Source of the DNA: Marihabitans asiaticum
Lineage (GTDB): Bacteria; Actinomycetota; Actinomycetes; Actinomycetales; Dermatophilaceae
DNA length: 64,000 nt
Reading direction: 5' to 3'
Assembly: GCF_007828725.1 (NCBI RefSeq)
Contig: NZ_VIUW01000003.1
Coordinates: forward strand, 496,001-560,000
In this document: positions 45,853 to 55,800 of the stretch, piece by piece
Numbering within the stretch: the stretch's first letter is position 1
Layout: each line of letters starts with the position of its first letter
Notes under the pieces: generated by a model
The model's input: the letters and a program-made list of their open reading frames with translations, nothing else
Told to the model about the DNA's origin: nothing
The model's database searches: none
Made by a program: the position numbers and the translations under genes

Positions 45853-46317
45853 TCAGCTGCCCGGAGCCGCGTCGCGCAGCAGGCAGGTGATCCGGGCGGT
45901 GCAGGTGCGTCGCTCGCTCTCGTCGGTGATCACGACGTCGTAGGAGGCGAGGGTGCGCCCGAGGCTGACGGCAGTGGCGACCCCGGTGACGTAGCCCTCG
46001 CGGGCAGCGCGATGGTGCGAGGCGTTGATCTCCAGACCGACGGCGATCCTGTCCCGCCCCGCATGGACGGCCGAGCCGACGGAGCCGAGGCTCTCGGCCA
46101 GCACGACCGAGGCGCCGCCGTGCAGCAGCCCGTAGGGCTGGGTGTTGCCTGCCACCGGCATTCGTCCGACCACTCGCTGCGGGGAGACCTCGACGATCTC
46201 GATGCCCATCCGCTCGAGCAGGGTGCCCTCGTGCATGCCGGCCAGCTGCTCGAGCATGGCCTGGGAGGTCTCGTCGGTGTCACGGTGCTCGGTGTCACGC
46301 TGCTCCAGGTCGCTCAC
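45853..46317 (-). CDS. Hotdog-fold thioesterase (PaaI/MenI-like)
   Basis: A 154-residue single hotdog domain. The motif TQPYGLLHGGASVVLAESLGS carries the catalytic acid and helix dipole, and INASHHRAAREGYV follows, as in 1,4-dihydroxy-2-naphthoyl-CoA and PaaI-type thioesterases. The substrate is an acyl- or aryl-CoA; a menaquinone role is possible but unproven. The N-terminal 18 residues are charged. The GTG at 46317 has an excellent AAGGAGG ribosome-binding site. It is divergent from polA, with about 110 bases between starts. Confidence 0.85.
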   Translation of the reverse strand: MSDLEQRDTEHRDTDETSQAMLEQLAGMHEGTLLERMGIEIVEVSPQRVVGRMPVAGNTQPYGLLHGGASVVLAESLGSVGSAVHAGRDRIAVGLEINASHHRAAREGYVTGVATAVSLGRTLASYDVVITDESERRTCTARITCLLRDAAPGS

Positions 46318-46417
46318 GCGTCCTCCTTCTGGTGATGTGCGGGGCCCACGGCGGGTGTGCTCCCGGGTGTCGATCAGGTGCAGCCTACGGTCGGGCAGCG
46401 TTGTCCGCGCGAGCGCC

Positions 46418-46423
46418 TAGGGT
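46418..46423 (+). promoter_or_regulatory. -10 element of a leaderless promoter for polA
   Basis: TAGGGT ends seven bases before the polA GTG at 46431, with no ribosome-binding site between. Confidence 0.55.
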
Positions 46424-46430
46424 TGGGGGC

Positions 46431-49115
46431 GTGAGTCGACTTCTCCTCCTCGACGGGCACTCCCTGGCCTACCGCGCGTTCTTCGCCCTGCCGGCGGAGA
46501 ACTTCTCGACGAGCACGGGGCAGCACACCAACGCGGTCTACGGCTTCACCGCGATGCTCATCAACGTGCTGCGTGACGAGGACCCGACGCATGTCGGCGT
46601 CGCCTTCGACATCTCCCGGCAGACCTTCCGCAGCGAGCAGTACGCGGAGTACAAGGCGGGCCGGTCGGAGACCCCGAGCGCCTTCAAGGGGCAGATCCCG
46701 CTGCTCAAGGAGGTGCTCGACGCCCTGCATATCCGCCACGTCGAGCTCGAGGGCTACGAGGCCGACGACATCATCGCCACCCTCACCACCCAGGGCCGTG
46801 CGGCGGGCATGGAGGTGCTCATCTGCTCGGGCGACAGGGACACCCTCCAGCTGGTCGACGAGGGCACGACCGTCCTCTACCCCCGCAAGGGGGTGTCCGA
46901 CCTGGCCCGGATGACCCCTTCGGCGGTCACCGAGAAGTACGGGGTCGGTCCGGAGCGCTACAGCGACCTCGCGGCGCTGGTCGGGGAGAGCAGCGACAAC
47001 CTGCCCGGGGTGCCCGGGGTGGGTCCTAAGACCGCCGCGAAGTGGATCGGCGCCTACGGCGACCTCGAGGGAATCGTCGCCAGCGTCGGGGAGATCGGCG
47101 GCAAGGCGGGCCAGTCGCTGCGCGACCACCTCGACGACGTGCTGCGCAACCGGCGGCTCAACCGCCTGCTCACCGACGCTCCGGTCGGGGTCGACGTCAG
47201 CGAGCTCGGGCGCCAGACCTGGGACCGGGAGGCGGTGCACACCCTCTTCGACAGCCTCGAGTTCCGGGTGCTGCGCGACCGCCTCTTCGAGACCTTCGAC
47301 ACCGCGCAGACCGAGGTGAGCGGCGGGCTGGCGGTCGACGGCGAGACCCTGGCGCCCGGCGCGCTGTCGGGGTGGCTGGCCGAGCACGGCGGCGACCGGG
47401 TGCGGCTCGGTCTTGACGTCGTCGGCGCCTGGGGCCGGGGGACCGGCGAGGTCGCCTCGGTCGCACTGTCCACCGCCGACGGGTCGGCGGCATCGGTCGA
47501 CGTCGCCGAGATGACCCCGCAGGACGAGGCCGCGCTGCACGACTGGCTCGCCGACCCGACCCGGCACAAGGTGATGCACGACGCGAAGGGAGCCTCGCAG
47601 GCCCTCGGGGCGCGCGGCTGGTCCCTGGCCGGGCTCGAGGTCGACACCGCGATTGCGGCCTACCTCGTCCGGCCGGACCAGCGCTCCTACGACCTGGCGG
47701 ACCTGTGCGTGCGCCACCTCGGCCGAGAGCTGGCGGTCGAAGGGGGCGGCGGCGGGGCGCCGCAGGAGCAGGGGGTGCTCGAGTTCACGGCCGACGAGGA
47801 CGAGGCCGCGCAGGACTCGATGGTCCGGGCCCGGGCGGTGGCTGAGCTGGCCGGTGTCCTCCTCGAGCAGGTGGAGGACACCGGGGGCACCGATCTGCTG
47901 CGCGACGTCGAGCTGCCGCTGGTGGGGGTGCTCGCCGACATGGAGCGGGCCGGTATCGCTGCGGACATGGAGGCGCTGACCCGCCTGGAGGCCTACTTCG
48001 CCGACAAGGTCGCGCAGGCTCAGGCGGACGCGTGGGCGGCGATCGGTGACGAGCAGATCAACCTCGGCTCGCCGAAGCAGCTGCAGGCGGTCCTCTTCGA
48101 CACACTCGGACTGCCTAAGACGCGGCGGACCAAGACGGGGTACACCACCGACGCTGAGGCGCTGGCCGATCTCTACGCCAAGACCGAGCATCCCTTCCTC
48201 GAGGCGCTGCTGCGCCACCGCGACGCGGCGCGGCTGCGGGTGACCGTCGAGGGGCTGATCAAGTCGGTCAGCGACGACGGGCGGATCCACACGACCTACC
48301 AGCAGACGATCGCCGCGACCGGCCGGCTCTCCTCGACCGACCCGAACCTGCAGAACATCCCGATCCGTACCGAGGAGGGGCGGCGAATCCGGGAGAGCTT
48401 CGTCGTCGGCCAGGGCTACGACTGCCTGCTCTCGGCGGACTACAGCCAGATCGAGATGCGGATCATGGCCCACCTCTCCGGTGACGAGGGGTTGATCGAG
48501 GCGTTCCGCTCCGGGGAGGACCTGCACCGCTTCGTGGGGTCGCGGGTCTTCGGCGTCGAGCCGGCGGAGGTCACCCCTGAGATGCGCAGCAAGGTCAAGG
48601 CGATGAGCTACGGCCTGGCCTATGGACTCTCGGCCTTCGGCCTCTCCCGGCAGCTGACGATCAGCACGGCCGAGGCGAAGGGGTTGATGGACGAGTACTT
48701 CGAGCGGTTCGGCGGCGTGCGCGACTACCTGCACGAGGTGGTCGAGCGGGCGCGGGCCACGGGCTACACCGAGACGATGCTCGGTCGGCGCCGCTACCTG
48801 CCCGACCTGGGCAGCGACAACCGGCAGCGCCGCGAGATGGCCGAGCGGATGGCGCTCAACGCACCGATCCAGGGCTCGGCAGCCGATGTGGTCAAGCTCG
48901 CGATGCTCGGGGTGCACGCCGCGCTGGAGGAGCGAGAGCTCGCCTCCAGGGTGCTGCTGCAGGTGCACGACGAGCTCGTCGTCGAGGTGGCGACGGGGGA
49001 GCGCGACCAGGTCGAGGAGCTGCTGCGTGAGCAGATGGGCGGTGCGCTGGAGCTCGAGGTGCCGCTCGAGGTGAGCATCGGGGCCGGCCGGTCGTGGCAC
49101 GAGGCCGCGCACTGA
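46431..49115 (+). CDS. polA: DNA polymerase I (proofreading domain inactive)
   Basis: Repair and Okazaki-fragment polymerase of 894 residues. It has a 5' nuclease domain (about 1-300, LLLLDGHSLAYRAFFAL, YEADDIIATL), a 3'-5' exonuclease-like domain (about 320-490) and a polymerase domain (about 500-894). In the middle domain the metal ligands are gone: the DxE motif reads LDVVGA, and the later Asp positions are not kept, so proofreading is predicted absent, as in mycobacterial Pol I. Polymerase motifs are intact: DYSQIEMRIMAHLSG, O-helix KAMSYGLAYGLSAFG, and QVHDELVVEV. The O-helix has Tyr where E. coli has Phe762. The GTG follows a leaderless -10. Confidence 0.96.
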   Translation: MSRLLLLDGHSLAYRAFFALPAENFSTSTGQHTNAVYGFTAMLINVLRDEDPTHVGVAFDISRQTFRSEQYAEYKAGRSETPSAFKGQIPLLKEVLDALHIRHVELEGYEADDIIATLTTQGRAAGMEVLICSGDRDTLQLVDEGTTVLYPRKGVSDLARMTPSAVTEKYGVGPERYSDLAALVGESSDNLPGVPGVGPKTAAKWIGAYGDLEGIVASVGEIGGKAGQSLRDHLDDVLRNRRLNRLLTDAPVGVDVSELGRQTWDREAVHTLFDSLEFRVLRDRLFETFDTAQTEVSGGLAVDGETLAPGALSGWLAEHGGDRVRLGLDVVGAWGRGTGEVASVALSTADGSAASVDVAEMTPQDEAALHDWLADPTRHKVMHDAKGASQALGARGWSLAGLEVDTAIAAYLVRPDQRSYDLADLCVRHLGRELAVEGGGGGAPQEQGVLEFTADEDEAAQDSMVRARAVAELAGVLLEQVEDTGGTDLLRDVELPLVGVLADMERAGIAADMEALTRLEAYFADKVAQAQADAWAAIGDEQINLGSPKQLQAVLFDTLGLPKTRRTKTGYTTDAEALADLYAKTEHPFLEALLRHRDAARLRVTVEGLIKSVSDDGRIHTTYQQTIAATGRLSSTDPNLQNIPIRTEEGRRIRESFVVGQGYDCLLSADYSQIEMRIMAHLSGDEGLIEAFRSGEDLHRFVGSRVFGVEPAEVTPEMRSKVKAMSYGLAYGLSAFGLSRQLTISTAEAKGLMDEYFERFGGVRDYLHEVVERARATGYTETMLGRRRYLPDLGSDNRQRREMAERMALNAPIQGSAADVVKLAMLGVHAALEERELASRVLLQVHDELVVEVATGERDQVEELLREQMGGALELEVPLEVSIGAGRSWHEAAH

Positions 49116-50767
49116 GCGGCTCACGGAGGGCCGAGCATGGTCAGCTCTGGGCCGCTGGAGCGGTGTCCGTGGTACTTACCGCGATCATGCTGGCGAGCAC
49201 GGCGCGGCACGGGCACATCCTGTTCCGGGACTTCGTGACCGTCCCTGACCCCGTGATCAACGAGGCCGCGCTGGGGATGGACGGCTACCTGCCGCGGGCG
49301 GTGCCGCTGGACCTGGTCACGGCGCTCATCGCCGGCCTCGTACCGCCCGCCGTCCAGCAACGGGTCCTGCTCCTCGTTGCTCTGCTTGGTGCAGGGATGG
49401 GTTTCGCGCTCCTGGTCCGATCATGGCCGTGGGCGCCACCGGTCGCCGCCGCGGCGGCGATCTGGAACCCCTTCGTCGTCGAGCGACTCCTGCTGGGCCA
49501 GGCTCCGACCATGCTCGCCTACACCACCATCCCGTGGCTGGTGCTGGCGTTCCGGGCGAAGGGGGGGCTGGGGCGCCGGACGCTCGTGCTGACCTGTGCC
49601 GCGTTGCCGGCTGCCCTTACCCCGTGGGGCTCGGTCGCCACACTCATCACGGTGACTGCGCTCATCGCCCACTCCCGTCGCCTCGCCACAGGTCTGCCGC
49701 TCCTCGCCGGCCCCGCTCTGCTCACGATGCCGTGGTTGCTCCCGGCACTGTCCAACGGTGTCGGGAGCGCGGACGCCGACGGTGCCGTTGCGTTCGCTCC
49801 GCAGGCGGATGCGCCTGGGGGTGTCCTCACGTCGATCATGACGCTCGGGGGCATCTGGGCGCAGGGAGCGCACCTGGCCTCCCGGCTCTCCGGCGGTCCG
49901 CTCATCGCCTCAGTGGCTCTGATCCTTCTTGCCGGGTACGGCGCCGTCCGCGCCAGTGCTGGGCGCGGGGAGGTCCGGCTCGCGCTCGCCGGTTGGTCGG
50001 TACCGACCGTGGTGGTGCTCGTGCTCGCGACGACGTGGGGCCAGGGCGTCGCGGCCCAGCTCCAGGCCGTCCCGGGTGTGGCCTTGATCCGCGACAGTCA
50101 TCGCCTGCTGGGCTGGAGCGCCGGTGCCGTCGCGGTCCTCACTGCGCTCGGAGCGTCCGCCGCGGTCACCGGGCTCCGGTCCAGGCTGCGGGTGCGCGCG
50201 GCCGGCCCGGCGATGGCCGTCGTCGCCGTTAGTCTGTGCGCCCTCACCGCACCGGATGCCGGGGCGCGACTTCGCGAGGCGTACCGGCCCACCGACATCC
50301 CGCGGGAGTGGTCGCAGGCAGTCGCGGCGGTCCCCTCCGACGGGCGGGTGCTGGTCCTTCCGTGGCAGGCACTGAGGGCGCCGACCTGGGCCGACGGGCG
50401 CCCCTTCGTCGACCCTCTGCCACTTGCCGTGGACGCGCGCACCGTCCGGTCCACGACCCTCACCGTCGAGCGCGGCGGCTCGCTGATCACGGTGGACGAC
50501 GGAGAGCCCGCGGCAGCGAGTCGATGGCGCTCGGGCCTGCTCGAGCCGCACGATCTCGACGCGCATGACGTCGAGGCTGTCTTTATCTGGAAGGACAGCC
50601 CGGGAGAGTGGCCTCGTCAGGTCCGGGGGTTCGAGCTGGTTCACGACGGGCCCGCCTTCGCGGTGTGGACACGCGACGATGCAGGACGATCGGGAGCGGG
50701 CGACGCGCCACCGTCGGGCGAGGCTCGCGCACAGGTCACGGGTCGACTACTATCTACTCTCGAGTAG
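49094..50767 (+). CDS. Multi-helix membrane protein, GT-C-like, glycan cluster
   Basis: 557 residues with about ten membrane helices and a C-terminal extracytoplasmic region (about 430-557). The first outer loop has LFRDFVTVPDPVINEAALG, with acidic residues where GT-C glycosyltransferases keep theirs, and AAIWNPFVVERLLLGQAPTML follows. It resembles the membrane protein encoded beside AftD-like enzymes in other actinobacteria; the reaction is unknown. The GTG at 49094 overlaps polA and puts the first helix at residues 17-35. A GTG at 49169 has a better ribosome-binding site but would cut into that helix, so the start is uncertain. Confidence 0.8.
   Translation: MARGRALSGSRRAEHGQLWAAGAVSVVLTAIMLASTARHGHILFRDFVTVPDPVINEAALGMDGYLPRAVPLDLVTALIAGLVPPAVQQRVLLLVALLGAGMGFALLVRSWPWAPPVAAAAAIWNPFVVERLLLGQAPTMLAYTTIPWLVLAFRAKGGLGRRTLVLTCAALPAALTPWGSVATLITVTALIAHSRRLATGLPLLAGPALLTMPWLLPALSNGVGSADADGAVAFAPQADAPGGVLTSIMTLGGIWAQGAHLASRLSGGPLIASVALILLAGYGAVRASAGRGEVRLALAGWSVPTVVVLVLATTWGQGVAAQLQAVPGVALIRDSHRLLGWSAGAVAVLTALGASAAVTGLRSRLRVRAAGPAMAVVAVSLCALTAPDAGARLREAYRPTDIPREWSQAVAAVPSDGRVLVLPWQALRAPTWADGRPFVDPLPLAVDARTVRSTTLTVERGGSLITVDDGEPAAASRWRSGLLEPHDLDAHDVEAVFIWKDSPGEWPRQVRGFELVHDGPAFAVWTRDDAGRSGAGDAPPSGEARAQVTGRLLSTLE
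50748..50753 (+). promoter_or_regulatory. Candidate -10 element for the 56-aa membrane peptide
   Basis: TACTAT predicts a start near 50760. CTACTC and GAGTAG at 50755-50768 form a short inverted repeat around the predicted start, a possible operator. AGAAAGGA follows as ribosome-binding site. Confidence 0.4.
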
Positions 50768-50780
50768 AGAAAGGACTTTC

Positions 50781-50951
50781 ATGTCGACTGCAACCTCGGG
50801 GCGCCCCAAGGCGCTTTCCGCCGTCATCAGCCTTGTCCTCGGAGCGCTTGCCGCATTCCTGCTGGTCTGGGCGCTGCTCATGGCCGTTTCGCCGGACAAC
50901 ACCTCTGGTATCGAGACGAGCGCCGACGAGGTCGTCAACTACGGGTCCTGA
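50781..50951 (+). CDS. Small membrane peptide in the AftD-like cluster (56 aa)
   Basis: 56 residues: a basic N-terminus (TSGRPKALS), one membrane helix (about 12-35), and a short outer tail ending DEVVNYGS. It resembles in size, topology and C-terminal YG motif the DUF2613-type small protein encoded beside aftD in mycobacteria (Rv0236A), but the similarity is too short to be sure. AGAAAGGA lies seven bases before the ATG. It could be a small partner subunit of the membrane glycosyltransferases. It overlaps the convergent GT4 gene by 13 bases. Confidence 0.7.
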   Translation: MSTATSGRPKALSAVISLVLGALAAFLLVWALLMAVSPDNTSGIETSADEVVNYGS

Positions 50952-52060
50952 GTTCCGTCGGCGGCGATGACGCGACTGAGCTCGTCGTCCCACTCCTGAA
51001 CCGTCGTCGACCAGCTGAACTGCGCTGCGTAGGCGCGCGCCGCTTCGCCAAGCTGCTCCCGCGTCTCGCGCTCGGTGAGCAGGGTGTCTACTGCGTCGAC
51101 CATCGCGTCGAAATCTTCGACCAGGACGCCCGTGGTGCCGTCGACGATCGAGTCCTCGAGTCCTCCCGTGCCGTGGTAGGCGACGGTCGGCACGCCGTGG
51201 GTCGCGGCGTCGACAACCGTCAGCCCCCACCCCTCTTTGATGCTTGGTGCGATCGCGACCCACGCGCGAGCCAGCTCGGCGTGCTTGTCCTCTTCTGACA
51301 GGTAGCCGGTCATCGTCACGACGTCGCTCTGACCGGTCAGCCGTGCGTGCTCGACGAGTCGGTCGTGCCACCACCCCTCGCCGATGATGCGGAGCCGGAG
51401 GTCGGGATGGGTGCCGCGCAGCAGCTGGATCAGGTCGATTGCGTGCTCGACGCGCTTGTGCGGCACCAGTCGCCCCAGGACGACCAGCGTCGGAGCCGCG
51501 GCCCGGGGCACCGCCATGGCGCGGGGAGTGTCGGTCCCGTTGTGGATGATCCTGATCCGATCGTCAGCCACCCCGAGGTCGACCAGCTCATCGCGAGTCG
51601 GTGCAGAGACCACGACGTACCGCCGGTGGCGATAGACGTGTGGTGCTACTCGGGACTCGACGAGCCAGCCCAGGCGCGCCAGGAGGGGCCCGAAGATCAC
51701 CGGCCACTGCTCGCGGTGGACGTGGTGGACGAGGACGACCACGGGAGTGCGGGTCACGAGAGGCGCCCAGAACGGGACGCCGTTCTGGGTGTCGACGACG
51801 ACGTCGAAGGGCGCGTCGCGTCGCGCGGCGGCTCGCATCGCCAGGAGTGACGCGGCATACACCGAGAAGCGGCCGCCCGCGCGGTGGACGCGGTAGCCTC
51901 GGCGAGACTCATCGGTCGGAGCCCCGTCGTGCGCAGCGCAGAACAGGGTGACGTCGTGACCAAGAGCGCCAAGCCCCTCGCACACCCGCTCGGCGTAGTG
52001 CTCGGCGCCGCCACCCTCGGGGTGGGTGGAGTCTCGCCAGCTGAGGAAGGCGATGCGCAT
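50939..52060 (-). CDS. Family 4 glycosyltransferase
   Basis: 373 residues with a GT-B fold. The N-terminal acceptor lobe starts MRIAFLSWRDSTHPEGGGAE, whose GGGAE loop is typical of GT4. The C-terminal donor lobe has LVVLGRLVPHKRVEHAI and the EGWGLTVVDAATHGVP (E-x7-E-like) donor site, where the second acidic residue is Asp. It transfers a nucleotide-linked sugar to an unknown lipid or glycan acceptor at the inner membrane face. The ATG at 52060 has GGAGG nine bases upstream; a TTG at 52075 would add five residues. It is divergent from the methyltransferase gene. Confidence 0.9.
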   Translation of the reverse strand: MRIAFLSWRDSTHPEGGGAEHYAERVCEGLGALGHDVTLFCAAHDGAPTDESRRGYRVHRAGGRFSVYAASLLAMRAAARRDAPFDVVVDTQNGVPFWAPLVTRTPVVVLVHHVHREQWPVIFGPLLARLGWLVESRVAPHVYRHRRYVVVSAPTRDELVDLGVADDRIRIIHNGTDTPRAMAVPRAAAPTLVVLGRLVPHKRVEHAIDLIQLLRGTHPDLRLRIIGEGWWHDRLVEHARLTGQSDVVTMTGYLSEEDKHAELARAWVAIAPSIKEGWGLTVVDAATHGVPTVAYHGTGGLEDSIVDGTTGVLVEDFDAMVDAVDTLLTERETREQLGEAARAYAAQFSWSTTVQEWDDELSRVIAADGTQDP

Positions 52061-52094
52061 ACGGAGTGCCTCCAACGGCAGAGAGAGGATCTGG

Positions 52095-52871
52095 ATGTCT
52101 GCAGGACGGGCTGATGCTACCCGCAGGTATACCCCGCAGTACGCTCCCGGGAGCCTGCGGCGGAGCGTCGCGCTCTTCAGCGCGTTCCGCAGCGAGCAGA
52201 CAGATCCCGATCGGTTCTACGGGCTACTGGCCGCCGACTCGGTCGCGGAGCTTGCACGGTGGAGACGGCTTGACGGCGCGCTGCTCGTCGACATCGGAGG
52301 CGGCCCAGGCTACTTCGCGGACGCCTTCGCGTCGGGCGGAGCACGCTATGTCGGGATCGAGCCCGATGTCGGCGAGCTCACCGCTCGAGGAGTAGCTGGG
52401 CGCAACTGCCTGCGGGGGTCCGGGACGGCGATCCCCCTTGAGTCGGCCTCGGTGGACATCGCCTTCTCCAGCAACGTGCTCGAGCACGTGAGCTCGCCGG
52501 AGCAGATGCTGGACGAGATGATCCGCATCACCCGAGCGTCCGGGCTGATCTACCTGTCCTGGACACCGTGGCTCTCCCCGTGGGGTGGTCACGAGACCTC
52601 CCCGTGGCACTACCTCGGTGGGCGTTCGGCGGCGGACCGCTACGCGGCCCGCCACGGACACCGCCCCAAGAACGACTTCGGCAAGACCCTCTTCGCCTGC
52701 TCGATCGCTCGCATGCGGCGAGCCGTCGCGGCCAGGGAGAGGGTTGGAGACGTCCGTGTGGTCGGTTTGCTGCCTCGGTACCACCCGTCGTGGGCCCGCT
52801 GGGTCATGCGTCTGCCCGGCGTCCGTGAGGTGCTGTCCTGGAACGCCGTGATCGTGCTGGAGCGGGGGTGA
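52095..52871 (+). CDS. SAM-dependent methyltransferase, glycan cluster
   Basis: A 258-residue class I methyltransferase. Motif I is LLVDIGGGPGYFADAF (about 63-78), followed by YVGIEPD and motif IV/V in AFSSNVLEHVSSPEQMLDEM. The ending WARWVMRLPGVREVLSWNAVIVL is typical of methyltransferases found beside AftD-like genes. The substrate is probably a glycan or its lipid carrier, inferred from context only. AGAGAGGAT precedes the ATG. It is translationally coupled to the AftD-like gene (GTGA). Confidence 0.87.
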   Translation: MSAGRADATRRYTPQYAPGSLRRSVALFSAFRSEQTDPDRFYGLLAADSVAELARWRRLDGALLVDIGGGPGYFADAFASGGARYVGIEPDVGELTARGVAGRNCLRGSGTAIPLESASVDIAFSSNVLEHVSSPEQMLDEMIRITRASGLIYLSWTPWLSPWGGHETSPWHYLGGRSAADRYAARHGHRPKNDFGKTLFACSIARMRRAVAARERVGDVRVVGLLPRYHPSWARWVMRLPGVREVLSWNAVIVLERG

Positions 52872-55800
52872 GTGGCGATCACTCCGGCGAGCCGGAGAGC
52901 CGCATCACTAGGTGGCTACGGGCACTTGGGCCGTCCGCGTTCCTGATCGCCTTCGCTCTCGTCCAACAGCCGGGTCGGATCGCGGGTGACACCAAGCTCG
53001 ACCTCGTCGTCGACCCCGTCGGCTACCTCAGCAGAGCACTTCAGCTGTGGGACAGCACGGGGGCGGCGGGCCAGCTTCAGAACCAGGCCTACGGCTACCT
53101 CTGGCCGATGGGCCCGTTCTTCGCAGTCTTCGACCTGGTCGGAGTGCCAGCCTGGGTGACTCAGCGGTTGTGGTGGGCGCTTATCCTGCTGGTCGCCTTC
53201 CATGGGATGCGTCTCCTCCTCAAGCGACTTTCGATCGGCACCGAGGGGTCTCGGTTGCTCGGCGCGCTTGCCTACGCACTTGCGCCGCGCATGCTCCTCG
53301 GGCTCGGTGCGGTGAGCTCCGAGATCTGGCCGATGGCGGTTGCGCCATGGGTCCTGATCCCACTCGTCGCTGTGGGTCCTGGTGAGTTGTGGACCGCCGC
53401 GCTACGATCCGCTGCCGCTGTGCTCATGACCGGGGCGGTCAACGCGGTCGCGACCGGTGCCGTGCTCGTCCTCCCGGTGTTGTGGATCCTCACCCGGGAG
53501 CGCTGGCGTCTGGCATTGCTCTGGCGCTGGGCGGTTGCCGTCGCCGCGGTATCGCTGTGGTGGGTCGGCCCGTTGCTGCTCCTCGGCCGGTACAGCCCAC
53601 CCTTCCTCTCCTGGATCGAGGCGGCGGAGGTCTCGACATCGCTCGCCTCGGCGACCGAGGCGCTCCGCGGTACGACGCAGTGGCTAGCGACGATCGGCTG
53701 GCCGCAGAACAGCCTCTGGCCGGCGGGCCCGATCGTCCTTGGCGCGACGCCGCTGGTCGCACTCGGCCTGGTGCTCGTTCTGCTTGGCCTGGCAGGCCTC
53801 GTCACCGCCCCGTCGACATGGGGTGGGTTCGCGCGCGTGGGCCTGCTGGCTGGGCTGGTGCTGGTGATGCTGGGGTCAACCACAGGGGCGCTGCCGTGGG
53901 CGCCGATCGCCGCGGCTCAGCCGCTGCTCGACGGCGCCCTCGCACCCTTGCGAAACGCCCATAAGTTCGAGCCTGTGATCCGCATCCCACTCGTCATGGG
54001 ACTGACACACGCTGTCCCGGTGCTCGCGCGGTGGGGGGCCCGCCGACGATGGTGGCGGCCCGCACTCGTCCCCACCGTGGCGGCCGCTGCGGTCGTCGCC
54101 ATGGGAGCAGGACCGGCCTTGGTAGGCGTTGTCCAGCGCGGGAGCTTCGTCGAGGTGCCCGACTACTGGCAGGAGGCTGCGGACTATCTAGAAGCGACCG
54201 ACGACGGCGGTCGTGCTCTCGTCGTACCCGGTGCGACCTTCCCGGCATCGTACTGGGGCAACTCCCGAGACGAGCCGCTGCAACCTCTCGCCATGACTCC
54301 CTGGATGGTGCGCAACGCAGTCCCACTTGGCTCGGCCGGAGCGACCCGTCTGCTCAACGACATCGAAGCCCGCATCGCATCGGGGTACGGCGGCGAGGAG
54401 CTGGGACGGCTGTTCGAGCGCACCGGGATCACTCGTGTGCTCCTGCGCGCAGACCTCGACTACAGCGCTTCCGGCGCCCCCGAACCGCAGGTGACCGACG
54501 CTGCATTACGCTCCGCCGGTCTGCGACGGGTGAAGTCGATAGGACCAGAGGTCGGTCTCTCAGCATCGGCGACCCTACGACCCTTCGTCGGCGAGGAAGC
54601 TGCGCTGCCGGCGATCGGCATCTATGAGCTACCGGGCTCGAGCGGGGTGGTTCCCCCAACAGCTCGCGCCAAGCCGCTGGTCGTCGTGGGTGGACCCGAG
54701 GCGGTAGCGCTCACCGCGACGAAGCGCCCGATGGTCCTTGCCAGCGACACGCGGTCGGTCACCGAGACGGTCGAGACTGACAGCTCGGTCATCCTGACCG
54801 ACACCCTGCAGCGCCGGGAGGCGAACTTCGCCGCCGTGCGCTCGCTGTACGGGCCGTTGCTCGCCGAGGACGAGCCGTATCGGGCGAATCGCGCCGACCA
54901 CGACTGGCTGATGCCGTGGCTGCCGGCTGACGGTGGTGACGCACAGACCGCCGCGCTTCTGTCAGGCGCCGAGTCGGTCCGGGCCTCGAGTTCGCTGACG
55001 ATGCCTGCCTTCGGCCAGAAAGGCGATCCATCTGCATTGCCCGAGTCGGCCTTCGACGGCTCCGGTGATACCGCCTGGCGATCCGCGGGAGAGGATCCAG
55101 TAGGGCAGTGGATCGAGGTCCAGTGGGAGGACCAGGTGGACCTCGGCCTCACCATCCCCGTCACCTTTGATATGGACGAAGGTGCCAGCGTGGCTGAGGT
55201 CCGGGTGGAGACCGATGCCGGAAGCGCCCGGACACCCATCACCCCGCCGGGCTTCGCCAGTGACCCGCCAGCCCGATACACCGTCGACGTCGCGGTGCCA
55301 GCCGGCTCCAGCAGTCGGTTCCGTCTGCGGGTGACCGACGTCCACGACGAGCGTCCCACGGTGTCCATCCGTGATATCGGCGCTGGCTCTCTTCCTCGGG
55401 TAGAGACCTGGGCGCGGGTCCCAGGGCCGGTGCCCGGTCAGCTGGCCGGAACCCATCTGCAGACCTCCATCGACCGTGCCTACGCGTGTATCACGGACCG
55501 GGCAGGTATCGTGCGCTGCCGGGACGGATCCGATCGGCGGGCGCCGGACGAGACCGACCTGCGCCGAGAGATCGAGCTCGCCGGCGAAAGCACGGTCGCG
55601 ATCACCGGGACCCTCATTCCCCGACCTGCCTCGGACCGGCTGCTGGCTCGACTCGACGGGCTGGACGTCAGTGCATCGAGCACCTTCCACTCCCCGCAGA
55701 CCGCGGCCGAGCTCGGCGTCGATGGTGACCCCTCGACGTACTGGGCGCCGAGGCCGGAGGCCGACGGCGACCCATGGATCGAGCTTTCCTGGCCCGATCG

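Noticed and set aside
46374-49124. 916-codon open frame antisense to polA
   Set aside because: Shadow frame; low-complexity product and no start signal, while polA motifs are complete.
49137-49240. ATG at 49137 behind GGAGGG as the start of the gene after polA
   Set aside because: It is out of frame with the long membrane protein, and its own frame encodes no recognisable protein.
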